64,000 bases of DNA from Shinella granuli (GTDB taxonomy: Bacteria; Pseudomonadota; Alphaproteobacteria; Rhizobiales; Rhizobiaceae): the NCBI RefSeq assembly GCF_004341885.1, contig NZ_SLVX01000021.1, positions 49,763-113,762 on the forward strand, read 5' to 3'. Made by a program: the position numbers and the translations under genes. Below are positions 1-9,456 of this stretch, piece by piece (position 1 is the stretch's first letter; every line of letters begins with the position of its first letter). A model generated the notes under the pieces. It saw only the letters and a program-made list of their open reading frames with translations, searched no databases and had not been told where the DNA came from.

Positions 1-761
1 CGCACAAGCCCAAGGCCGGCTCCACCTATTTCATCGCGCCGATGGTGCCGCACCAGATCCGGTTCGACTACGCGACACGCTGCATCGTCGCCTATTTCGA
101 CCTCGATTTCCTCCGCCCCGGCATCACCCGGTCCTATCCGATGGCGGAGCTGGTGCGGCTGGCGCCGGAACTGACCCCCTTCGCCTGGCAGAACCATGTG
201 AACTTCGATCTCGATGCGGCACAGAGCGAGCGGACGGAGCGGGCGATCGGCGCGATGATCGACCAGCACCGATCCGAACGCATCGGCGCGATGGAGATCG
301 TGCGTGCCGAGCTGACGCTGATGCTCGCCACCCTCTGCCAGGATTACGAGGCCGACTTCGCCGAGCTGTCGAGGACGCTGCCGGTGGTCGGCCGCGACAG
401 CGGCCACATGCGCCGCATCGCCGAGTTCATCGGCGAGAACTACACGCGCGGCCCGAGCCTCGACGAGGCCTCCGCCGCCGTGTGTCTTTCCAAGAGCCGG
501 CTCTGCGCACTGATCCGCCAGTATACCGGGACGAGCTTCCAGGTGCTGATCCGCGAAATGCGCATCGAGGATGCGCGCGAGCGCCTGGTGCTGACCGACG
601 ACACTATCGGCCAGATCGCTTACCGTGTCGGCTACAACGACGAGAAGTATTTCCTCCGGGCGTTCAAGAGTTCGGCGGGGATGACGCCGAGTGCCTACAG
701 GCTGAAACGGGCCACGGAAAACCGGGCCTCTCCCGAGACCGCAACGGGACGCAAGTCATGA
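1..761 (+). CDS. AraC-family transcriptional regulator (5' end outside window)
   Basis: The reading frame is open from the first bases of the window, so the start codon lies upstream. The visible N-terminal part looks like the cupin-like sensor half of AraC proteins. The last ~105 residues carry two helix-turn-helix motifs: the first around SLDEASAAVCLSKSRL and the second around DDTIGQIAYRVGYNDEKYF, followed by the usual FKSSAGMTPSAYR end. The stop codon overlaps the start of the next gene (ATGA at 758-761), so it is translationally coupled to the molybdenum hydroxylase genes and is probably their local activator. The inducer is not evident. Confidence 0.9.
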   Translation, partial: HKPKAGSTYFIAPMVPHQIRFDYATRCIVAYFDLDFLRPGITRSYPMAELVRLAPELTPFAWQNHVNFDLDAAQSERTERAIGAMIDQHRSERIGAMEIVRAELTLMLATLCQDYEADFAELSRTLPVVGRDSGHMRRIAEFIGENYTRGPSLDEASAAVCLSKSRLCALIRQYTGTSFQVLIREMRIEDARERLVLTDDTIGQIAYRVGYNDEKYFLRAFKSSAGMTPSAYRLKRATENRASPETATGRKS

Positions 762-1234
762 GCTCTTCCATCGCATTCCAGCTCAACGGATCGGCGGCGC
801 AGGTGGACGATGCCGGCGACGAACCGCTTCTGTTCGTGCTGCGCAACCGGCTCGACCTCAAGGCGACCCATTTCGGCTGCGGGCTGGAGCAGTGCGGCGC
901 ATGCGTGGTCAGCGTCGACGGGCAGGCGCGCTATTCCTGCACGCTGCCGATGTCCGCGCTGGCCGGGGCGGAGGTCACGACCCCCGAGGCGCTGCGTGAC
1001 GATCCCGTCGGGGTGGCGCTGCTCGAAGCCTTCGAGGCGGAACAGGCCGGCCAGTGCGGCTATTGCATCTCCGGCATCCTGATGCGCATCCACGCATTGT
1101 TCAAGACGGAGCGTCGGCCCGGCCGCGCGGCAATCCTCGCCGCGCTCGACAAGCATCTGTGTCGCTGCGGGGCGCATGGCAGCATCCTGCGCGCCGTCGA
1201 GCGCGCCGCGGCCCGTCTCGGCGGGGAGGCGTGA
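758..1234 (+). CDS. (2Fe-2S)-binding small subunit of a molybdenum hydroxylase
   Basis: 158 residues, the normal size for the iron-sulfur subunit of isoquinoline 1-oxidoreductase / nicotinate dehydrogenase type enzymes. The N-terminal plant-type ferredoxin cluster is bound by C41, C46, C49 and C61. The C-terminal four-helix 2Fe-2S domain has C100, C103, C135 and C137 (QCGYC and LCRCG motifs). It passes electrons from the molybdenum site to an acceptor. It is coupled to both neighbours: ATGA overlap with the regulator and GTGA overlap with the large subunit. No FAD subunit is present, as in the two-subunit enzymes that use a cytochrome or another acceptor. Confidence 0.92.
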   Translation: MSSSIAFQLNGSAAQVDDAGDEPLLFVLRNRLDLKATHFGCGLEQCGACVVSVDGQARYSCTLPMSALAGAEVTTPEALRDDPVGVALLEAFEAEQAGQCGYCISGILMRIHALFKTERRPGRAAILAALDKHLCRCGAHGSILRAVERAAARLGGEA

Positions 1235-3330
1235 GCGTGGACAACGTGCTTCCGAAGAGCCTCCAGGACAATCCCGAGCTGGGCCGCTGGATTTCCCTCG
1301 ACGCGCCAGGGGTCGTCGGCATCCGTTCGGGCAAGGTCGAGCTCGGCCAGGGCATCCTCACGGCCCTTGCCCAGATCGCGGCCGATGAACTCGCGGTCGA
1401 TCCCGCGCTGGTCGCGCTTGCCCCCTGCGATACCGACCGGTCGCCGGACGAGGGCATCACCGCCGGCAGCCAGTCCGTCGAGGTTTCGGGCGCATCGATC
1501 CGCATGGCGGCGGCGCAGGCGCGCGCGGCCCTCCTCGACGCTGCGGCGGTCCGCCTCGGCGTCGACACCGCCGGCCTGTCCTGCCGGGGCGGGAGCATCC
1601 TTCTCGACGGCGCACCGACGGGGCTCGACCTCTGGTCGCTCGCCCCCGATGTCGACTGGCGGCAGCCTGTCAGCGGCAACGTGCCCGTGCGATCCGTCGG
1701 CGCCTATTCCGCCGTCGGCGCCAGCCATCCGCGCATCGACATGGCGCCGAAGCGCGGCGGCGCCGGTTTCATCCACGACCTTGCCCTGCCGGGGCTCCTG
1801 CATGCCCGGGTCGTCCGCCAGCCGTTCCGGCTTGCCCGCCTCGCCCATGTCGATGACGCATGGCTGCAGCGCCGCCATCCCGGCATCACGGTCCTGCGGA
1901 AGAACGATTTCCTCGCCCTTGCGGGACCGGACGAATATGGCGTTCACGCCGCACATGCCGAAGCGGACAGGTTCACCACCTGGGAAGAGGTGCCCGGCCT
2001 CTGGCGGCCGGCGGAAACGGCGGGGGAGAAGGTCATCCGGCTCGGCGCGGCAACGCCGTCCGTCGGGACGGGCGGCATCGACGTGCGCTATTCGCGGGCG
2101 CATGTCGCCCATGCGTCGATCGGTCCGTCCTGCGCACTTGCCCGGTTCGATGCCGGCCGCTTGACGGTGTGGAGCCATTCGCAGGGCATTTTCCCGCTCC
2201 GCGCGCAGATAGCCGGATGCCTCGGGCTTCAACCGTCCGCGGTGCGCGTCATTCATGCGCATGGCGCCGGCTGCTACGGCCACAACGGCGCCGACGACGC
2301 GGCGCTCGATGCGGCCATCGTTGCGTTGGAGCTGCCGGGCCGGCCGGTGCGCATAATGTGGTCGCGCGAGGACGAGCTCAGCCGTGGCCCACTGGGGGCC
2401 GCCATGTCGACCGGGATCGAGGCCGGGATCGACGCGGCCGGCAGGGTGGCGTCTTGGCGGCTGTCGGTGCTGAGCGAACCGCATGCCCAGCGCCCGGGTT
2501 TCGGCGGCCATGTCAATCTCAGTTCGGCCGAAGCGCTCGACAGCACCCGCCTGCCCGGCAAGGTCGAGGACCTGCCCGATGCCGCCGGCGGCGGCGCTGC
2601 GCGAAACGCGGTGGCGATCTACGATTTCCCGGACCAGCAGGTGACCGTGCGGCTTGATACGCGCAGCCGTATCCGCACCTCCTCGCTGCGATCGCTGGGT
2701 GCGCATCTCAATGTCTTTGCCATCGAATCCGCCATGGACGAGCTGGCGGACCTTGCCGGTGCCGATCCGCTGGATTTTCGCCTGCGCCATCTGAAGGATG
2801 AACGCTGCCGCGCCGTTCTCCAGGGCGCGGCGGAGATGAGCGGCTGGCCCGGCAGCCAGCCGGCAGGCGAGGGCCGGGCGCTCGGGATCGCTGCCGCCCG
2901 CTACAAGAACAAGGGCGCCTGGCTTGCCGCCGTTGCCGAGGTCTCGGTGGACGAGGAGGTCAGGCTGGAGCGGCTGTGGCTTTGCGTCGATGTCGGCCTC
3001 GTCATCAACCCGCAAGGCGCTCTCAGCCAGATCGAGGGCGGCGCCATCCAGGCGGCGAGCTGGACCCTCAAGGAAGAGGTGAAGGTCGAGGACGACCGGG
3101 TGCCGGCCTTCGACTGGAGCGCCTATCCGATCCTGAAATTCTCCGAACTGCCGGAGATCGAGACGCGGTTCATCGTCGATCCGACACGGCCGCCCCTCGG
3201 CGCGGGCGAGGCCTCCCAGGGGCCTGTGGCCGCCGCCATCGGAAACGCCGCATCCCGCGCGCTCGGCCTGAGGATGCGGGACCTGCCGCTGACGCGGGAG
3301 CGGCTGGTCGAGGCGCTGATGAGCGCCTGA
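1231..3330 (+). CDS. Molybdopterin-binding large subunit of a xanthine dehydrogenase-family hydroxylase
   Basis: 699 residues from a GTG start (MSVDNVLPKSL) that overlaps the previous stop. The molybdenum cofactor domains are in IorB-like order. The C-terminal GAGEASQGP motif supplies the likely catalytic glutamate (about E660), conserved in the family. SIRMAAAQ near residue 90 and the glycine-rich HAHGAGCYGHNGADD stretch near residue 350 match cofactor-binding loops of this class. Together with the 2Fe-2S subunit it should hydroxylate a heteroaromatic or aldehyde carbon. The substrate cannot be named from sequence. The acceptor (cytochrome) subunit and maturation proteins are not in the window. 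Confidence 0.9.
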   Translation: MSVDNVLPKSLQDNPELGRWISLDAPGVVGIRSGKVELGQGILTALAQIAADELAVDPALVALAPCDTDRSPDEGITAGSQSVEVSGASIRMAAAQARAALLDAAAVRLGVDTAGLSCRGGSILLDGAPTGLDLWSLAPDVDWRQPVSGNVPVRSVGAYSAVGASHPRIDMAPKRGGAGFIHDLALPGLLHARVVRQPFRLARLAHVDDAWLQRRHPGITVLRKNDFLALAGPDEYGVHAAHAEADRFTTWEEVPGLWRPAETAGEKVIRLGAATPSVGTGGIDVRYSRAHVAHASIGPSCALARFDAGRLTVWSHSQGIFPLRAQIAGCLGLQPSAVRVIHAHGAGCYGHNGADDAALDAAIVALELPGRPVRIMWSREDELSRGPLGAAMSTGIEAGIDAAGRVASWRLSVLSEPHAQRPGFGGHVNLSSAEALDSTRLPGKVEDLPDAAGGGAARNAVAIYDFPDQQVTVRLDTRSRIRTSSLRSLGAHLNVFAIESAMDELADLAGADPLDFRLRHLKDERCRAVLQGAAEMSGWPGSQPAGEGRALGIAAARYKNKGAWLAAVAEVSVDEEVRLERLWLCVDVGLVINPQGALSQIEGGAIQAASWTLKEEVKVEDDRVPAFDWSAYPILKFSELPEIETRFIVDPTRPPLGAGEASQGPVAAAIGNAASRALGLRMRDLPLTRERLVEALMSA

Positions 3331-3490
3331 CCGGGATTCCAGCCCGTTTTCCCTGGTCTGTTATGAGGGGAATGATGAGCGAAATCGAACGCGACGGCAT
3401 GGAATTCGACGTGGCCATCGCCGGGTCCCGCCTCCCGAACGGTTCGCGGAAAAGCGCTCCCCGCGGGCCGACGGGGGCAGTGCTCAACGG

Positions 3491-4573
3491 CTAGCCTTCC
3501 TGCTCCGGCGGATGCGGATGCCCCTCGCGCCGCAGCCGGCCGCTTTCCCGCAGGGCGGCGACCAGGGATGGCGGCAGGGTTGCCGGCGGCGCATTCCGGT
3601 CCGCCGCCATGCGCACATGGCCCGCAGCCTCGTGCGCCACCGCAAGAGCGGCCGTGGCGGCGAGGAAGGCGTTCGTCCGGTGCTGGTCCGCAAGGCCGAT
3701 CTGGGCCGCGTCGATGGCGCGGCCGGCGTCGGCCATCATGGCCTGCGCGGCGGCGAGGCGGGCGGACAGCAGGCCGGTTTCGAGGGGATCGCCATGGTCG
3801 GCGGCCAGCCGGCGCTCGAATGCACGCCAGCCCGCGCCGAGCTGCCGGGCGGCTTCCAGAAGAAGCTCCAGCGACTGGGGCACCGCCGCCTCGACGGGCG
3901 GGTGCAGCACCGCGTCGGCATCGACGGCGACGTCCTTGAAGAGAACATGCTCGGCGGACGGGGCGGTCCTGTCCACCGGCTCGCAACTGTTGGCGACATA
4001 GTGCAGGCCCTCGATGCGCGTCGCCAGCAGGACGCCCGCGATCCGGCCGCCGTCGCTGCGCGCCGGCACGAGCAGCCAGTCCGCATGACGGGTGCAGGGC
4101 GTACAGAGCGCTTCGCCGCTCAAGCGCCAGGCAAGGCCGCTTGCGGCAAGCGGCAGGGCATCGGCATCCTGCCCGTTGCGGCGGGCGGTCGCCCGGCAGA
4201 GCCGGGCGCCGGCAAGGGCGGCGGAAAACACCACGGAGCGGTGGCCGTCCGTGCCGTAGCTGCGCAGATGCTCCAGCGCCACGAAATGGGCGGCCAGGAT
4301 ATCGGCCAGCGTCGCCGACTGCGCGGCAGCGGCCGCACAGACATCCGCCAGCACCGTGTTGGAAACGTCGATGCCGCCGTGCTCGGTCGGCACGGAGATG
4401 CCGAACAGGCCGGAACGGGAAAGGAGATCGAGACGGGCCTGCGCCGTCTGCGCCGCATCCCCGTTCGCGAAAATGCCGGCAATCGTGCCGGCAACGGTCA
4501 ACGCCTCGTCTTCGCTGCCGATGACGGCGGCGGTTCGCGACGGACGGTCGAGCGCTGATGAAATCATACCCAT
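3491..4573 (-). CDS. Acyl-CoA dehydrogenase-family protein (SfnB-like)
   Basis: 360 residues with the N-terminal helical, middle beta and C-terminal helical arrangement of acyl-CoA dehydrogenases. Motifs such as LLSRSGLFGISVPTEHGG at residues ~50-67 and the C-terminal helices QLGAGWRAFERRLA fit the SfnB/DszC-like branch, which uses reduced flavin rather than acyl-CoA in some members. It is slightly shorter than usual (~390-410) and the usual catalytic Glu context is not obvious. It runs convergent with the molybdenum hydroxylase and in the same direction as the oxoacid dehydrogenase operon behind it, 189 bases away. Exact reaction unknown. Confidence 0.75.
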   Translation of the reverse strand: MGMISSALDRPSRTAAVIGSEDEALTVAGTIAGIFANGDAAQTAQARLDLLSRSGLFGISVPTEHGGIDVSNTVLADVCAAAAAQSATLADILAAHFVALEHLRSYGTDGHRSVVFSAALAGARLCRATARRNGQDADALPLAASGLAWRLSGEALCTPCTRHADWLLVPARSDGGRIAGVLLATRIEGLHYVANSCEPVDRTAPSAEHVLFKDVAVDADAVLHPPVEAAVPQSLELLLEAARQLGAGWRAFERRLAADHGDPLETGLLSARLAAAQAMMADAGRAIDAAQIGLADQHRTNAFLAATAALAVAHEAAGHVRMAADRNAPPATLPPSLVAALRESGRLRREGHPHPPEQEG

Positions 4574-4762
4574 GTCGTCTGCTCCTCGCGGATTGGCGTT
4601 TCAGGGCGCACAGGCTTAACCGGTCAAAAAGATCACATTCTATAGAGATTGTATAGATTGATTTTCACGCGACGATCCCGTCGGCAGACCGTACGGTATC
4701 ACGAACCAAGGCGATCGCCTCCCGAAAATTTATCGCCCCGTCGGCAAGGGCCGCGTCACCCC

Positions 4763-6166
4763 TCAGCGATGAATGGCGGCCCCGAAAAAGCCGAGGGCGG
4801 CCTCCTTGACCGCCTCGCTGTGCGTCGGGTGGGCGTGGCAGGTATAGGCGATATCCTCCGCCGTCGCGCCGAACTCCATTGCCTGGGCGACCTCGGCGAT
4901 CATCGTGCCAGCCACCGTCCCGACCATATGGGCGCCGAGCACGACGCCGCTCGCCTCCTCCGCCAGCAGCTTGACGAACCCCTCCGTGCCGCCATTCGCC
5001 TTCGCCCGGCTGTTGGCGCTCATCGGGAAGGTCGAGGCGCGGTAGGCGATCCCCTCCGCCGTCAGCATCTGCTCGGTCCGACCGACGGACGCCACCTCCG
5101 GATCGGTGTAGACGACCACCGGGACGATGGCGGGATTGACCATGCCGGGCCGGCCGGCAAGCCGCTCGGCGACGGCGATGCCCTCGTCCTCCGCCCGGTG
5201 CGCCAGCATGGGCCCGCGCGTCACGTCGCCGATCGCATGGATCCCGTCCGTTTCCGTCCGCCCCTGCGCATCGACCGGTATGAAACCGCCCGCATCCAGG
5301 GTGATGCCGGCCGTCTCCAGCCCGAGATCGCCCGTGTTCGGCCGCCGCCCCGTGGCGACCAGCACGACGTCGGCCGCCAGCTCGGACGCCGTGCCGTCCG
5401 CCCCCTTCAGCCGCAAGGTGGCGCCGTCCTCGCGGATATCGGCACTGGTAACGGCGGTCGAGGCGAGGATCGTCATGCCCTGGCGCGCCAGGAGCTGTGT
5501 CATCGTCGCGCGGATATCGGCATCCATGCCGGGCAGGATGCCGTCGGCCACTTCGACGACCGTCACTTGAGCGCCAAGACGCCGCCAGACCGAGCCCAGC
5601 TCAAGGCCGATCACCCCGCCGCCGATGACGGCGAGCCGTTCGGGTATGCGGGGGAGGGACAGCGCGCCGGACGAATCGACCACGACCCCGGCATCGTTGT
5701 CCACCGGCACGCCGGCCAGCGCCGCCGGCAGCGAGCCCGTGGCCACGACGATCGATTTCGCGGCGAACATCCTGCCGCCGATATCGACACGCCCCGGCCC
5801 GGCAAGGCGCGCGCGCCCCGACAGGCGGGCGACGCCGTTCTTGCGGAACAGGAAGTCGATTCCACCCGCCAGCGAGGCGACGGTCGCCTCCTTGCGCGCC
5901 ATCAGCCGTGCGAGGTCGATGGAGACCGGCCCGGTGTCGATGCCGAAGCCGGCCATATGGCCGTCGCGGGCGAGCTCCAGCAGATGCGTCGCATGCAGCA
6001 GTGTCTTGGAGGGAATGCAGCCGACATTGAGGCAGGTGCCGCCGAGCGTCGGCCGCGCCTCGACACAGGCCGTCTTCAGGCCGAGTTGCGCGGCACGGAT
6101 CGCACAGGCATAGCCGCCGGGACCGCCGCCGATCATCAGCACGTCATAGTCGCCGGAAACATTCAT
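4763..6166 (-). CDS. lpd: Dihydrolipoyl dehydrogenase (E3)
   Basis: 467 residues from an ATG that overlaps the E2 stop codon (ATGA). The start MNVSGDYDVLMIGGGPGG gives the FAD-binding GxGxxG. The redox disulfide is C45/C50 in GGTCLNVGCIPSK. A second glycine motif (VIGGGVIGLELG) binds NAD, and the C-terminal HAHPTHSE contains the catalytic His446-Glu451 pair. It reoxidises the lipoyl arm of the E2 component using NAD+. As the last gene of the E1-E2-E3 operon it is dedicated to this complex; other E3 genes are expected elsewhere for pyruvate and 2-oxoglutarate dehydrogenase. Longer in-frame starts upstream would sit inside E2. Confidence 0.95.
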   Translation of the reverse strand: MNVSGDYDVLMIGGGPGGYACAIRAAQLGLKTACVEARPTLGGTCLNVGCIPSKTLLHATHLLELARDGHMAGFGIDTGPVSIDLARLMARKEATVASLAGGIDFLFRKNGVARLSGRARLAGPGRVDIGGRMFAAKSIVVATGSLPAALAGVPVDNDAGVVVDSSGALSLPRIPERLAVIGGGVIGLELGSVWRRLGAQVTVVEVADGILPGMDADIRATMTQLLARQGMTILASTAVTSADIREDGATLRLKGADGTASELAADVVLVATGRRPNTGDLGLETAGITLDAGGFIPVDAQGRTETDGIHAIGDVTRGPMLAHRAEDEGIAVAERLAGRPGMVNPAIVPVVVYTDPEVASVGRTEQMLTAEGIAYRASTFPMSANSRAKANGGTEGFVKLLAEEASGVVLGAHMVGTVAGTMIAEVAQAMEFGATAEDIAYTCHAHPTHSEAVKEAALGFFGAAIHR

Positions 6167-7362
6167 TGCGGCCAGCCTTCCAGCGCCGCGACGAAGCGGG
6201 TGAGCCATGCATTGGTCTGGTGGCCGTCGAGCGCGCGGTGGTCGATGGTCAACGAGACATAGGCCATGGGGCGGATCTGGATCGCATCGACGCCGTCGAC
6301 CTCGCGCACCACCACGCGCTTTTCCAGCCTGCCGACGCCGAGGATCGCCGATTGCGGCTGGTTGATGATGATGGGCGTGGCGAGAAGCGAGCCGGAGACG
6401 CCGTGGTTGGAGATGGTGAAGGTGCCGCCGCGCATGTCGGCCGGCGTCAGCGTCTTCGCCCGGGCGCGGGCCGTGAGGTCCTGCAGCCGCGCGGCGATGC
6501 CGGAAAACGAAAGGTCCTGCGCCGCGCGGATGACGGGCACCACCAGCCCGTCATTGCCAAGCGCCGTGCCGATGCCGATATTGACGTTGTCGAACACCTC
6601 CAGGCGGTCATCGAACCAGCGGCTGTTGACCTCCGGCACCACCTTCATCGCCGCCACGCAGGCCGAGACGATATAGGCCGTGTAGGAGAGCGACACGCCG
6701 GACGCGGCGAAGGCCTGCCGGTGCGTCTCGCGGTGCCGCATGACGGCGGTGAAATCCGCCTCGAACACCGCCGTGACATGCGGCGCGGTCGAGACGGACA
6801 TCTGCATGTGCTCGGCGATGGCAAGCCGCATCGGCGAATGCCGGATCGCCCGCGAGCGCCCTTCGACAGGCGGCGTCTCCGGCCTGGATGGCATGACGGG
6901 CGCCGGCGAAGGCCGCGCCCCGCGCGCCGCCTCATGCGCGGCATCCATGTCGGCCCGCGTCACCCGCCCGCCCTTGCCGGAGCCGTCCACCGTCGCAGGG
7001 TCGATGCCGTATTCCTCCGCCGCGCGCCGCACGGCCGGTGAATAATGGTCCGCGGCCGCCGGCATCCTCCCGGGTTCCGGCCGGGCGGCAGCGACAACGG
7101 GCTCGGAGGCACCAGCCTCTTCCTGCCGGATGCGGCCGAGCACGGCGCCGGGTTCGGCCTTTTCGCCGCCCTGCATCAGGATCTCGCTGAGGATGCCGGC
7201 GACGGGCGCGGGGATCTCCTGCGTCACCTTGTCGGTTTCGAGCTCCACGAGCGGATCGTCGGGCGCCACCCTCTCGCCCACCGCCTTCAGCCAGTTGCGC
7301 ACGACCGCCTTGGTGCCTTCCTGCTCGGCAGGCGCGAGAACGTCGATCATCACCCCCGCCAT
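6163..7362 (-). CDS. Dihydrolipoamide acyltransferase (E2) of a branched-chain-type 2-oxoacid dehydrogenase
   Basis: 399 residues in the E2 domain order: one lipoyl domain with the modified lysine K45 in ETDKVTQE, a Pro/Ala-rich linker, a peripheral-subunit-binding domain at about 105-140 (YSPAVRRAAEEYGID ... GKGGRVTRADM) and the catalytic acyltransferase domain ending in SLTIDHRALDG with H375 and D379. It transfers the acyl group from lipoamide to CoA. It lies 3 bases after E1 and overlaps E3. Single lipoyl domain and fused E1 favour a branched-chain or acetoin-type complex over pyruvate dehydrogenase; I infer branched-chain oxoacids because an Lrp regulator is divergent. Confidence 0.93.
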   Translation of the reverse strand: MAGVMIDVLAPAEQEGTKAVVRNWLKAVGERVAPDDPLVELETDKVTQEIPAPVAGILSEILMQGGEKAEPGAVLGRIRQEEAGASEPVVAAARPEPGRMPAAADHYSPAVRRAAEEYGIDPATVDGSGKGGRVTRADMDAAHEAARGARPSPAPVMPSRPETPPVEGRSRAIRHSPMRLAIAEHMQMSVSTAPHVTAVFEADFTAVMRHRETHRQAFAASGVSLSYTAYIVSACVAAMKVVPEVNSRWFDDRLEVFDNVNIGIGTALGNDGLVVPVIRAAQDLSFSGIAARLQDLTARARAKTLTPADMRGGTFTISNHGVSGSLLATPIIINQPQSAILGVGRLEKRVVVREVDGVDAIQIRPMAYVSLTIDHRALDGHQTNAWLTRFVAALEGWPQ

Positions 7363-7365
7363 CGT

Positions 7366-9456
7366 TCAGAACTCCAGCAGGGCATCGATCTTGGCCCGGA
7401 TCCGCCCCGCAGAGGGCACCGCCCAGTCGAGCAGGACGGGATTGTGCGGGCTCGGTATGTCCGGCATCGTCAGCCGCGAGACGGGCGCATCGAGATCCAT
7501 GAAGGCCTCGTCGGCGACGACGGCGGCGATCTCCGCGCCGAAGCCGGCGGTGCCGAGATCCTCGTGCACGATGAGGCAGCGGCGCGTGCGCCGGACGGAG
7601 GACAGCACGGCCTCCCTGTCCCACGGCACCAGGGTGCGCAGGTCGATGACATCGGCGGAAATGCCCTCCGCCGCGTCCTCGCAGCGATGCACCATGGCAC
7701 CCCAGGTGACGAGCGTGATCGCCTCGCCGCGGCGCGTGAAACTCGCCTTGCCGAAGGGCAGCGCGAAATCGTCGCCCGGATAGGGCCGCCGCGCCCAGGC
7801 ATGGTCCAGCATGGCGCGGTGCTCGAAGAAGATCACCGGATCGTTGCCGCGAAGGCCGGTGCGCAGCAGCCCGACCGCATCGGCGGCATTGGAGGGGACC
7901 GCCACCTTCCAGCCGGGCTGGTGCACGAAGGCCACCTCGTTCGTCTGGCTGTGCCACGGGTCGCCGCATTTGAAATAGCCGCCGGGCATGCGCAGCACCA
8001 TCGGCGCGGCAAAGCGGTTGTTGGTGCGCCAGCGGATCGTGCCGCAATCGTTGATCTGCTCGGTGGCGGGCTCGGCATATTTGCGGAACTGGATCTCCGG
8101 CACCGGCATCAGCCCCGCCAGCGCCATGCCCACCGCCCGCCCGACAATGCCTTCCTCCGACAGCGACGTATCGAACACCCGCGCGCGGCCGAACTTTTCC
8201 TGGAGGCCGAGCGTGACCGCATGCACGCCCCCCTTGGGGCCGATATCCTCGCCGAACAGCACGACGCGCTCGTTGATCGAAAGCTCATGGTCGAGCGTGC
8301 GGCGAATGGCCGTGACCATGTTGATACGCTGGCCTTCCGATGCCGCCACCGCGGTGGTTTGCGGCGGCGTGTAGCCATGGCGCACCTGCCCGCCCATCGC
8401 CTGCACCTCACCCTCGAAGAAGACATGCCGCGTCACCGTCTCGGGAACGGCCGCCGGGCGTGCCTCGGCGGCGATGCGCGCGGTTTCCGCCGCCGCTCTT
8501 GCATCCGCATCCGCCGTCTCCCATTCCGCCTCGCTGAGCACGGCCGGCACGATATGGTCCTTCAGGCGCGGCAACGGGTCCCGCGCCCATTCGCTGCGCA
8601 CGACCGCCTCGCTCTTGTAGGCTTGCGTATCCTGGAAACTGTGGCCCTGAAGGCGCGGCACGGTAAGGCGCAGCAGCGCCGGCGCGCGCGCCTCGCGCAC
8701 ATGCTCGACCGCAGCGGCGGTCAGCCGGGCGGCGGCGGCCGGATCGGTGCCGTCGCCCTCGAAGATCGTCAGGTTCTGCCAGCCGGAAAGGTTGGCCGCG
8801 ATATTGCCGCCGGGCGTCTGGATCGTCGAGGGAACGGAGATGCCGTAGCCGTTGTCCTCGATGTAGAACAGCATCGGCAGGGTCTGCGTGGTGGCGATGG
8901 TCAGCGCCGACCAGAAGCCGTTCGAGGCGACCGAGCCGTCACCGCCGAGCACCACGGCGATGCTCCGTTCGTAGTCCGCCTTGCCCAGCGTCTCGGCATA
9001 ATATTTCACCGCCTGCGCCCAGCCCGCCGTCGGCGTATACTGCGCCCCGACGCCGCCGCACATCGGCAGGGCGGAGGCGCCGTCGCGGTTCGGATGGTTG
9101 AAGACGACGCCGATGTCGCGCCCGTCGGAATAGCCACCGGCCCGGCCCATGGCGGAACCGAGCGCATCCGCGGGATCGACGCCGAGCGACAGCAGCAGCG
9201 GGCGGGAGCGATAATAGCCGCAGGTCGCGTCATGCCGGTCGGTCAGGAGACAGCCGAGCATGATCTGCGCCATGTCGTGGCCGCGCGCGGAAAACTGGTA
9301 GAGCACCTTCCTTTCCGGCACGAGGCGGGTTTCCTCCATCTCGTCGAGCGCGCGCGACAGATGCACGAGATAGGCGATGCGCTTCCAGTCGACGGTATCA
9401 TCCGGCGCATTCCTGGCAGCGGACCTGACGACGGTTTTGAGTGCGACCTGCGCCAT
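7366..9456 (-). CDS. Fused alpha/beta E1 component of a 2-oxoacid dehydrogenase (thiamine-dependent)
   Basis: 696 residues. The first ~340 match the E1 alpha chain, with the thiamine diphosphate motif starting GGDGSVASN at ~171 and ending at N202. The rest matches the E1 beta chain (VLFGEDIGPKGGVHAVT, RMPGGYFKCGDPWHSQTNEV). In most bacteria alpha and beta are separate genes, so this is a fusion. It decarboxylates a 2-oxoacid and loads the acyl group on the lipoyl arm of E2. A strong ribosome site (GGGAGGAAA) precedes the ATG. First gene of the E1-E2-E3 operon, divergent from the Lrp gene. Confidence 0.92.
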   Translation of the reverse strand: MAQVALKTVVRSAARNAPDDTVDWKRIAYLVHLSRALDEMEETRLVPERKVLYQFSARGHDMAQIMLGCLLTDRHDATCGYYRSRPLLLSLGVDPADALGSAMGRAGGYSDGRDIGVVFNHPNRDGASALPMCGGVGAQYTPTAGWAQAVKYYAETLGKADYERSIAVVLGGDGSVASNGFWSALTIATTQTLPMLFYIEDNGYGISVPSTIQTPGGNIAANLSGWQNLTIFEGDGTDPAAAARLTAAAVEHVREARAPALLRLTVPRLQGHSFQDTQAYKSEAVVRSEWARDPLPRLKDHIVPAVLSEAEWETADADARAAAETARIAAEARPAAVPETVTRHVFFEGEVQAMGGQVRHGYTPPQTTAVAASEGQRINMVTAIRRTLDHELSINERVVLFGEDIGPKGGVHAVTLGLQEKFGRARVFDTSLSEEGIVGRAVGMALAGLMPVPEIQFRKYAEPATEQINDCGTIRWRTNNRFAAPMVLRMPGGYFKCGDPWHSQTNEVAFVHQPGWKVAVPSNAADAVGLLRTGLRGNDPVIFFEHRAMLDHAWARRPYPGDDFALPFGKASFTRRGEAITLVTWGAMVHRCEDAAEGISADVIDLRTLVPWDREAVLSSVRRTRRCLIVHEDLGTAGFGAEIAAVVADEAFMDLDAPVSRLTMPDIPSPHNPVLLDWAVPSAGRIRAKIDALLEF

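Noticed and set aside
1060..3015. 651-codon ORF on the minus strand
   Set aside because: Lies entirely antisense to the molybdopterin subunit, is rich in Arg/Gly/Ala and matches no family. It is the usual antisense shadow of high-GC coding DNA.
3373..3494. Short ORF MMSEIERDGMEFDVAIAGS... between the molybdenum hydroxylase and the acyl-CoA dehydrogenase-like gene
   Set aside because: About 40 codons, with a G-rich stretch before the ATG. The start resembles the first strand of FAD proteins but it ends at once. It could be a remnant, but support is too thin for a gene call.
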